NCBI GenBank assembly: GCA_963638105.1
Contig: CAVHPP010000028.1
Coordinates: forward strand, 1 to 19,136
DNA length: 19,136 nucleotides
Direction of reading: 5' to 3'
Origin: CAG-217 sp963638105
GTDB taxonomy: Bacteria; Bacillota; Clostridia; Oscillospirales; Acutalibacteraceae
In this document: one piece after another, positions 13,888 through 19,136 of the stretch
How positions within the stretch are numbered: the first letter of the stretch is position 1
How the letters are laid out: each line of letters starts with the position of its first letter
Notes under the pieces: model-generated
What the model was told of the DNA's origin: nothing
Database searches by the model: none
The model's input: only the letters and a program-made list of their open reading frames with translations
Made by a program: the position numbers and the translations under genes

Positions 13888-15249
13888 TTACAGAGTCACG
13901 CCGTCTTTGAAAATGGCGATCTCCCGGTAGCCGTGGCGTTCGTTTTGGGTCTCCTGCCCATTTGCGGTGCGCAGAATCAGATTGAACAGATCGTCCGTGG
14001 TGGCCGTTTGGGCGTCCAGGTCGATCCAGCCGGGCTTTTTCTTTGCCATGGCGGTGTTGGTGGCAATTTTAATGGTGGGCACCGGCGCGCCCAGCGGCGT
14101 ACCCCGTCCGGTGGTAAACAGGATCAGGTGACACCCGGCGGCGCACAGGTTGGTCACCGCCACCATATCATTGCCCGGGCCGCCCAGCAGGCTCAGCCCC
14201 GGTTCTGTTACCCGATCACCGTAGTCCAGCACGGCGGTAATGGGGGCGGTGCCGCCCTTTTGCACGCAGCCCAGGGACTTCTCCTCCAGGGTGGTAATGC
14301 CGCCGGCCTTATTGCCGGGAGAGGGGTTTTCACTCACCGGCTGGTGGTGATCCAAAAAGTAATTTTTGTAGTTGTTGATCAGTCGCACCGCTCGGTCAAA
14401 CACTTCTTGGCTGGTGCAGCGGTTCATCAGCAGCTGCTCGGCACCGAACATCTCCGGCACCTCGGTGAGCACCGCGCTGCCGCCCATGGCCGCCAGTCGG
14501 TCGGTGACCCGGCCGCACAGGGGGTTGGCAGTGATGCCGGACAGGCCGTCGCTGCCGCCGCATTTCAGCCCGATTTTCAGCTTGCTGATTGGTAGGGCAC
14601 AGCGCTGATCTGTGGCTGCCAGGGCTTGCAACTCCCGAATGATGGTAACGCCTTTTTCCAGCTCATCGGTACAGTCCTGGCAGTTGAGAAAGCGCACCCG
14701 CCGGGGGTCGCAGTCGCCCAAAATTTTTTTGAATTCCGGGATATTGTTGTTTTCGCACCCCAGTCCCAGCACCAGCACGCCGCCGGCATTTGGGTGATGC
14801 ACCAGCCCGGCCAGCACCTTTTGGGTTACCGCCAGGTCGCCGCCCAGCTGGCTGCACCCATAGGGGTGGGTTAGGGCAATGGCGCCGGTGCGGTCCGCCA
14901 GTGCCCGGGCAATGCTGTTTACGCACCCAACGGTGGGCACGATCCAAATATCATTGCGTATGCCCACTTGGCCGCCGGGGCGGGCAAAGCCGTCTATGGT
15001 GGCCTGGCTCAGGGGCGCCGGGTATTGGAACTTTGGCGTATAGGTATAGTCCCGAGCGCCGCCCAGTCCGGTGCGCAGATTGTGGCTGTGCACCTGTTCG
15101 CCGGGGGCAATATCTGCTGTGGCAATGCCAATGGGAAAGCCGTATTTGATCACCGGCTGTCCCTTGCGAATGGCCCGGCGGGCGTATTTGTGCCCGTCTT
15201 GCAGGCACACTTTGACCGTATCGTTCGGGTGTATGGTCACATACTCCAT
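13888..15249 (-). CDS. uxaA: Altronate dehydratase
   Basis: This 453-residue enzyme of the UxaA/GarD family converts D-altronate to 2-keto-3-deoxygluconate in the galacturonate pathway. The N-terminal SAF-type domain (about 3-66, HPNDTV ... EQVHSHNL) is followed by the large catalytic part: LTHPYGCSQLGGD (127-139), LGLGCENNN (161-169), LKCGGSDGLSG (228-238), EKSLGCVQKGG (323-333), FTTGRGTPLG (378-387). The conserved cysteines and acidic residues in these motifs fit metal (Fe2+) binding. ATG 15249 follows GGGAGG and overlaps the uxaB end by 13 bp, so the two are translationally coupled. Length is slightly under the usual roughly 490 residues, with no missing motif. Confidence 0.93.
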   Translation of the reverse strand: MEYVTIHPNDTVKVCLQDGHKYARRAIRKGQPVIKYGFPIGIATADIAPGEQVHSHNLRTGLGGARDYTYTPKFQYPAPLSQATIDGFARPGGQVGIRNDIWIVPTVGCVNSIARALADRTGAIALTHPYGCSQLGGDLAVTQKVLAGLVHHPNAGGVLVLGLGCENNNIPEFKKILGDCDPRRVRFLNCQDCTDELEKGVTIIRELQALAATDQRCALPISKLKIGLKCGGSDGLSGITANPLCGRVTDRLAAMGGSAVLTEVPEMFGAEQLLMNRCTSQEVFDRAVRLINNYKNYFLDHHQPVSENPSPGNKAGGITTLEEKSLGCVQKGGTAPITAVLDYGDRVTEPGLSLLGGPGNDMVAVTNLCAAGCHLILFTTGRGTPLGAPVPTIKIATNTAMAKKKPGWIDLDAQTATTDDLFNLILRTANGQETQNERHGYREIAIFKDGVTL

Positions 15250-16559
15250 TGCATTGCCTCCCGCACGCCGCTTTGGTGCAGCTTTTCCGTACATGTTGTT
15301 ACCGTGTCCGTTAAGAAAGACAGGCCCGTTCCCCACAGCTCGGCGTTTGCCAGGATTGCCGGAAGGGGGTTCTCTCTAATAAACGCTGTCTGCTTTGGAT
15401 CGTCCGTTACCGGGCGGGTTTTATAATATTCGATCAGGCAGGCCAGGGAGAACACTAGGGGCCGGGGCACCGGCGCGCCGCCGGCTACGGTGTCCAGCAA
15501 AGTGGGCAGCACCCGGGCCGTGTATTTGCTGATGGAATTCAGGGCAATGGACTGCCACCGATGGTGGATATAGGGATTGGCAAAGCGCTCCAGCACCGCC
15601 TTTGCAAAGGTCTCTGCTTCCCCTTGATTCTCCAGCGTGGGCAGAATGTAACGGTGCAGGCAGCCGTCTAAAAAGGCCGCCAGATCCTTGTCTTTCAGGC
15701 TCTCGCCCACCGTTTCCACCCCGCACAGCAGGGAGGGGAACACCAGAGCGGTGTGGGCGCCGTTGAGCACGCGCACTTTTATTTTTTTATAGGGTGCCAC
15801 TTGGTCGGTCCAGACCACATTGAGTCCCGCTGCCTGTAAGGGCAGTTCCTGTTCAAAATCCCCTTCGATCACCCACAGGTGGTAAGGCTCGGCGGTGTCC
15901 AACAAGGCGTCGTCGCTGCCGATTTGGGCGCAGATCTCCGCCGCCTCCTCCCGTGGATAGCCGGTGACGATCCGATCTACCAGGGTGCTGCAAAAGGTGT
16001 TTTCCGCTTCCAGCCAGCGGGCAAAGTCCGCCCCCAGTTGCCACTGCTCGGCGTAGCGGCGCACGCAGTTTTCCAGCTCCCGGCCGTTGCGGTCGATCAG
16101 CTCGCAGGCCAGGATCACCAGCCCGGGCAAACGGGCCTGATACCGGGCGTACAGCAGCTGGGTCAGCTTGGCCGGGAACGAGGCGGCGGGTCGGTCCGTC
16201 AGGCGGCAGTGCGGGTCAAATTGAATGCCCGCCTCCGTGGTGTTGGAGATCACAAAGCGCACCTCCGGCTGCCGTGCCAGCGCCAAATAAGCGTCAAAGT
16301 CTCGGTACGGATTGACCGCGCGGGAAATGCAGCGGATCTCGCGCAGATCGTTCACCGGTCGGCCCTCTGCCAGCCCACGCAGCAGCAGGTGGTAGCGGCC
16401 GCCCTGGGCATTGATCTTCTCCACCGTAGCGGAGTCGGTGGGGGACACCACCACCACTTGGCCCGCATACAGCCCCTTGTCGTTTAATTGCTGAATAAAG
16501 TCATCGGCAAATCCCCGCAGAAAGTTGCCGGTGCCGAACTGAATAATGGTCTCTTGCAT
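15237..16559 (-). CDS. uxaB: Tagaturonate reductase (altronate oxidoreductase)
   Basis: This 440-residue NAD-dependent enzyme reduces D-tagaturonate to D-altronate. The N-terminal Rossmann start is QFGTGNFLRGF (residues 7-17), and the catalytic Lys-x4-Asn-x2-His of the mannitol dehydrogenase superfamily is at 261-269 (KVRVLNGAH). The FVISNTTEAGI stretch (102-112) is typical of UxaB rather than UxuB. ATG 16559 has GGAG 6-7 bp upstream; the open frame continues 21 codons further without a better start. It is first in a uxaB-uxaA operon. uxaC and the 2-keto-3-deoxygluconate kinase and aldolase are not in this window. The promoter at 16742-16770 has a palindromic operator candidate and gives a leader of about 175 nt. 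Confidence 0.92.
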   Translation of the reverse strand: MQETIIQFGTGNFLRGFADDFIQQLNDKGLYAGQVVVVSPTDSATVEKINAQGGRYHLLLRGLAEGRPVNDLREIRCISRAVNPYRDFDAYLALARQPEVRFVISNTTEAGIQFDPHCRLTDRPAASFPAKLTQLLYARYQARLPGLVILACELIDRNGRELENCVRRYAEQWQLGADFARWLEAENTFCSTLVDRIVTGYPREEAAEICAQIGSDDALLDTAEPYHLWVIEGDFEQELPLQAAGLNVVWTDQVAPYKKIKVRVLNGAHTALVFPSLLCGVETVGESLKDKDLAAFLDGCLHRYILPTLENQGEAETFAKAVLERFANPYIHHRWQSIALNSISKYTARVLPTLLDTVAGGAPVPRPLVFSLACLIEYYKTRPVTDDPKQTAFIRENPLPAILANAELWGTGLSFLTDTVTTCTEKLHQSGVREAMQWSM

Positions 16560-16741
16560 TTTTTGCTCCAATATCGGGTTGTACCGCCGCAAAAATGCAG
16601 ACGGTCCGGCCTTTTTTACCATTTGTGTGACCGTGGGGTGCCAATACCGAAATGTTGCAAACGGCCGCTTGGATCTCTTGCTTGCTCTTTGCTTTTTCTG
16701 TTCTGCTTTTCTCTCTCATTTTGTCAAAAAGCAGCGACTTC

Positions 16742-16780
16742 ACTATACCATAACCGGCAGGGATTGTCTATATCCAATCC
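16742..16780 (-). promoter_or_regulatory. Promoter and likely operator of uxaBA
   Basis: On the minus strand TAGACA (16765-16770), 17 bp, TATAGT (16742-16747). The inverted repeat GGATTG-N8-CAATCC (16761-16780) covers the -35 and is a good candidate site for a uronate-responsive repressor. ATGGTATAGT is repeated 61 bp upstream (minus strand, 16803-16812). The rest of 16560-16948 shows no gene. Confidence 0.6.
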
Positions 16781-16883
16781 TTGTTGTACGGCACACACTT
16801 TTACTATACCATGTGCGCACTGGCCGAACTGCAGAAAAACCGCCGGATTTATTAGAAATACTGCTGTCTTGTTTGGTGTGTAA

Positions 16884-16925
16884 AAATAAAAAGCAGCCCG
16901 GTGGCGCACCCTGTGGGGAACCATC
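16884..16925 (-). terminator. Possible terminator after the PH-like membrane protein gene
   Basis: On the minus strand a short GC-rich hairpin (GGTG-CGC-CACC core with flanking C/G pairs, about 16901-16921) is followed by GCTTTTTATTTTT. The stem is short and bulged, so the call is weak. Confidence 0.4.
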
Positions 16926-16948
16926 GAGCCTTGTATGGGCGATTGTAT

Positions 16949-17596
16949 TTAGAATAATGAGCGGAAATATTCATTAAAGGCGTCCGACGCATTTTCGACT
17001 TGCTCAAATTGACCCACAGTCGTTCGCTTTTTTGCAATGGCCTTGTCAAATGCAATGATTTTGTCGTCGTCGGTGCGAAAGGAATCGTAGGCGTCAAAAT
17101 GAATTTCTGTACCGTCACGCATTTTCAGGCGATATTCCAGATTTGTGGTTTTAGACCTGGTGTAGACCACTTCTGTTTGCAGCTGTGCAGAGTCAATATC
17201 ATCAAAGTGATAAACCGCTTTGTCTTTTTGAAACAGTGTGTTGTATGTGATTGTGTCCTTGTTGAAGGACCATACATTGCCGCAAAAAACAATGGTTAGA
17301 GCGAGTGCGACACACAAAAAGGCGGCGCTTATGCCAATATAGTTCTTGTTTGTCAACTTTCGTCGTGGATAAAAGTAAATGGCAACTAAAAACAGAAACA
17401 AGAAAAAAATCGGATAAAAAATATAGAACACAGAAAAGGGAAGCTTGACACAGACAAAATAGTCCGGCGAATAAGCTTTCAATGTTCCGATTTCAAGCAG
17501 CCGGTTGCCAAGCAGTATGCAAAGAATGACTACCACCAATGCAAAAAATATAACCCAGCCGGCTTTATTTTGTGCTTTTTTCTTGCTTTGTTTCAT
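16949..17596 (-). CDS. Membrane protein with C-terminal PH-like domain, function unknown
   Basis: This 215-residue protein has a basic N-terminus (MKQSKKK), then hydrophobic helices at about 13-31, 51-76 and 86-107. The C-terminal soluble region (about 110-195: NKDTITYNTLFQKDKAVYHFDDI, then LEYRLKMRDGTEIHFDAY) has the alternating strand pattern of bacterial pleckstrin-homology-like membrane proteins. I do not recognise a named family with certainty. An AGAGGT ribosome site precedes ATG 17596. The gene follows the Nudix gene and a 24-codon ORF by about 20 bp, probably in one operon. It is more AT-rich than the genes to the left. Confidence 0.75.
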   Translation of the reverse strand: MKQSKKKAQNKAGWVIFFALVVVILCILLGNRLLEIGTLKAYSPDYFVCVKLPFSVFYIFYPIFFLFLFLVAIYFYPRRKLTNKNYIGISAAFLCVALALTIVFCGNVWSFNKDTITYNTLFQKDKAVYHFDDIDSAQLQTEVVYTRSKTTNLEYRLKMRDGTEIHFDAYDSFRTDDDKIIAFDKAIAKKRTTVGQFEQVENASDAFNEYFRSLF

Positions 17597-17613
17597 TTTA
17601 TTACCTCTGCTTT

Positions 17614-17688
17614 TTATTTCTTGAGGTTTGGCATATAGTCCAGCGCCAGTTGGTGATACACGGTGGACATCATTTCTTGCTTTGTCAT
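17614..17688 (-). CDS. 24-codon ORF, possible truncated gene start
   Basis: A short frame starts in a 4-bp ATGA overlap with the Nudix stop and encodes MTKQEMMSTVYHQLALDYMP followed by NLKK. The first 18 residues look like the beginning of clostridial GNAT-type acetyltransferases as I remember them, while the end departs abruptly. It may be a leftover 5' end of a deleted gene, or a leader that couples the Nudix gene to the membrane protein gene 18 bp later. It could also be untranslated chance sequence. Confidence 0.35.
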   Translation of the reverse strand: MTKQEMMSTVYHQLALDYMPNLKK

Positions 17689-18140
17689 TTCAAAATATCC
17701 GTCCACCCATCCGGGTTTTTGCGCTGGATGTATTCCTGTATGTCCTCGTTGGTGAAAACATCCAGCATTTTGTCAAAGCTGGGCGCCAGGCGCATGGACC
17801 GCAGCGTGTCTAATTCGGCCCAAAACACTTTGCCTTCGTTAGAATCATGCAGTGTGCCGGTGTAGCGGTCGGTTTTGAACAGCAGGATAATGTAGCGCCG
17901 GCCGTGACCTGCTTCCCACCACTTGATCCCGCACAGCTTGGGGGACTGAATATCCAGCCCGGTCTCTTCTTTCACTTCTCGAATAACGGAGTCCACAAAG
18001 GACTCGTCCTTCTCCACATGCCCGCCGGGAAAGGTGATCCCGCCCCAGTTGCGGCCGACCTTGTCCTGCACCACCACACGCCCGGCACCGTCATAGATCA
18101 TGCACATGTTGGTCAGTTCCGCTTTTTCGTATTTGCTCAT
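17685..18140 (-). CDS. Nudix hydrolase (8-oxo-dGTP diphosphatase-like)
   Basis: This 151-residue enzyme has a perfect Nudix box at residues 40-62: Gly40, Glu46, Arg54-Glu55, Glu58-Glu59, Gly61 (GX5EX7REUXEEXGU), preceded by GITFPGGHVE. Nudix enzymes hydrolyse nucleoside diphosphate derivatives using Mg2+ held by the glutamates. The closest type is the MutT/8-oxo-dGTP diphosphatase group, but substrates cannot be fixed from sequence. Its ATG overlaps the stop of the upstream small gene by 4 bp and its stop overlaps a 24-codon ORF by 4 bp, so it sits in the middle of a tightly packed operon. Confidence 0.92.
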   Translation of the reverse strand: MSKYEKAELTNMCMIYDGAGRVVVQDKVGRNWGGITFPGGHVEKDESFVDSVIREVKEETGLDIQSPKLCGIKWWEAGHGRRYIILLFKTDRYTGTLHDSNEGKVFWAELDTLRSMRLAPSFDKMLDVFTNEDIQEYIQRKNPDGWTDILK

Positions 18141-18433
18141 AAATTTGCTCCCTGAATTGTATCTGATATGGTAAGTATTGCGATTTGTTTTTCTAATTCG
18201 TTTATCAACTGTTCATCTGTTACTTGCTCGAAAGGAATAGATGGTTGACTTGTGCATTCTATCCATTGTGCCATAGCTACTTGTTCATTTGTAGCACGCA
18301 ATTCAATGATTTTATTTATGGCGTTGGCTCGGTCTATTTTGCCGTATGTGCGGTAATCGTAAATGATCTGCTGTCGCTCCGCAATGTCTTTCACATTAGA
18401 GAATTTGTCTACGGTATCTTTTATATTCGCCAT
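18137..18433 (-). CDS. Small helical protein, unknown function
   Basis: This 98-residue soluble protein is predicted mostly helical, rich in Ile, Asp, Glu and Lys, with no signal peptide, membrane segment or motif I recognise. ATG 18433 was chosen; an in-frame TTG three codons upstream is possible, and the ribosome site is weak in both cases. The ATGA overlap with the Nudix gene, the consensus promoter upstream and the lack of any competing frame support that it is real. It is the first gene of the Nudix operon and may encode a regulator or partner, but there is no direct evidence. Confidence 0.65.
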   Translation of the reverse strand: MANIKDTVDKFSNVKDIAERQQIIYDYRTYGKIDRANAINKIIELRATNEQVAMAQWIECTSQPSIPFEQVTDEQLINELEKQIAILTISDTIQGANL

Positions 18434-18481
18434 TTTGTCCAATTCTTTCTTTGATTATTTACAGGTGTTTATGCTGACTAC

Positions 18482-18510
18482 ATTATACTGTATCGCATAC
18501 AGATTGTCTA
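18482..18510 (-). promoter_or_regulatory. Promoter and operator candidate of the Nudix operon
   Basis: On the minus strand TAGACA (18505-18510), 17 bp, TATAAT (18482-18487). Most of the spacer is the perfect inverted repeat CTGTAT-CGC-ATACAG (18488-18502), so a dimeric regulator bound there would compete with RNA polymerase. Confidence 0.65.
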
Positions 18511-18556
18511 TAACGATTTATCAGTGGCGGCAAAAACGATGAAGGGGAAAAGTTGC

Positions 18557-18585
18557 TTGCCAACAGACATTTCCTATGATACAAT
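18557..18585 (+). promoter_or_regulatory. Possible promoter of the 3'-edge membrane protein gene
   Basis: TTGCCA (18557-18562), 17 bp, TACAAT (18580-18585); an overlapping TATAAT at 18585-18590 has poor spacing. It lies 42 bp before the ATG and is divergent from the Nudix operon promoter. Confidence 0.5.
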
Positions 18586-18627
18586 ATAATTGAGGAATTT
18601 TAATTAAGAATTAAGTGGTGATGATGT

Positions 18628-19136
18628 ATGAAAAAGAGGACTCTCAAGCAAGAAATAAGGATCTTATGCTTTATATTGGCTTTTGTTGCCTTGACTTTTT
18701 TATATTCCCAAATTCCATGTATGCACATAGTTTGGATCGATAGTATCGTTTTTTCATCAAATAGCCCGGATTTATTGTTTGACTTGTTTACGGTGCAAGC
18801 AACCGTTGCTGCATTAAGCATATCCATCATTGCGATCATCACAGGATTTCAAACAGAGACATATTACGGAGTTGGCCTAACCAACTATATTACTACACTA
18901 AAGCCGATCCTCTTTAAACATAAGAATTTAATGATTGCTGATCTGATTATGATATTTGCTAATTATATTGCGGTGTCACTTCGATGCTATTATTTGTCGG
19001 TGGATATATTTGCTGTCAGCATTTTGATTTCGATTATATTGGTTAAGGATACGGCATTTGTTTTTAAAAAAGGCACGGACATTAAGCAGGAGATACGAGA
19101 GTATGTTCTTCACAATTATTCTGTGAGCTATATAAC
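18628..19136 (+). CDS. Multi-spanning membrane protein, partial (3' end beyond window)
   Basis: An open frame of at least 169 codons starts at ATG 18628 (GGTGAT about 7 bp upstream) and runs without a stop to the window end. Predicted membrane helices lie at about residues 10-28, 56-74, 101-118 and 122-139, followed by a charged cytosolic-looking stretch (KKGTDIKQEIREYV). I do not recognise the family. The coding sequence is clearly AT-rich (many AT-ending codons such as ATA and TTA), unlike the GC-rich genes before 16.6 kb, consistent with a gene acquired by transfer. Only the N-terminal part can be described. Confidence 0.75.
   Translation, partial: MKKRTLKQEIRILCFILAFVALTFLYSQIPCMHIVWIDSIVFSSNSPDLLFDLFTVQATVAALSISIIAIITGFQTETYYGVGLTNYITTLKPILFKHKNLMIADLIMIFANYIAVSLRCYYLSVDIFAVSILISIILVKDTAFVFKKGTDIKQEIREYVLHNYSVSYI

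Noticed and set aside
16546..16977. Plus-strand ORF across the uxaB promoter and leader
   Set aside because: It starts inside uxaB and runs over the promoter and operator; the composition is random-like and no ribosome site is present.

Overview
This window looks like chromosomal DNA from a GC-rich member of the Clostridia, probably a gut Oscillospiraceae/Ruminococcaceae-type bacterium. The evidence is strong AGGAGG-type ribosome sites, TTGaca-17-TATAaT promoters, a Firmicutes-style lipoprotein signal, closest resemblance of the proteins to clostridial families, and scattered short GC-rich intergenic repeats. The species cannot be named from the sequence. About the last 2.2 kb is visibly more AT-rich and holds poorly recognisable genes, so it may be an accessory segment.

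Layout. (1) 161-1879, minus: a NifU/IscU-like iron-sulfur scaffold followed by a GGGtGRT-family protein, with a textbook promoter whose -10 box lies inside a 13-bp palindrome. (2) 2077-2343, plus: a stand-alone PqqD-like small protein. (3) 2612-5490, plus: a tightly coupled regulatory cassette of TetR-type repressor, sensor histidine kinase and OmpR-type response regulator. (4) 5562-6604, minus: AzlC/AzlD branched-chain amino-acid exporter. (5) 6838-10065: an AraC-type regulator (minus) divergent from a phosphotransferase (APH fold) and a MATE efflux pump (plus). (6) 10182-13826: a small cupin (minus) divergent from a TrpXYZ-like ABC importer, whose lipoprotein gene is separated from permease and ATPase by a strong terminator and about 450 bp of repeat-derived DNA. 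(7) 13888-16559, minus: altronate dehydratase UxaA and tagaturonate reductase UxaB, two consecutive steps of galacturonate breakdown. (8) 16949-18433, minus: a likely operon of a small unknown protein, a Nudix hydrolase, a 24-codon remnant-like ORF and a membrane protein with a PH-like tail. (9) 18628 to the window end, plus: the beginning of a multi-spanning membrane protein that runs off the edge.

Working together: UxaB and UxaA act in series; AzlC/AzlD form one exporter; the SBP, permease and ATPase form one importer; kinase and response regulator form one phosphorelay. The AraC/phosphotransferase/MATE block has the look of an inducible detoxification or resistance-type locus, but this is inference. 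Most transcription units have readable promoters and hairpin terminators, several of them bidirectional between convergent genes. No RNA gene, CRISPR array, phage or insertion sequence was seen. The clearest items for follow-up are the shared GTTAT-N-ATAAC palindrome at two unrelated promoters, the other promoter palindromes, the uncharacterised GGGtGRT/NifU-like pair, and the repeat-invaded importer operon.
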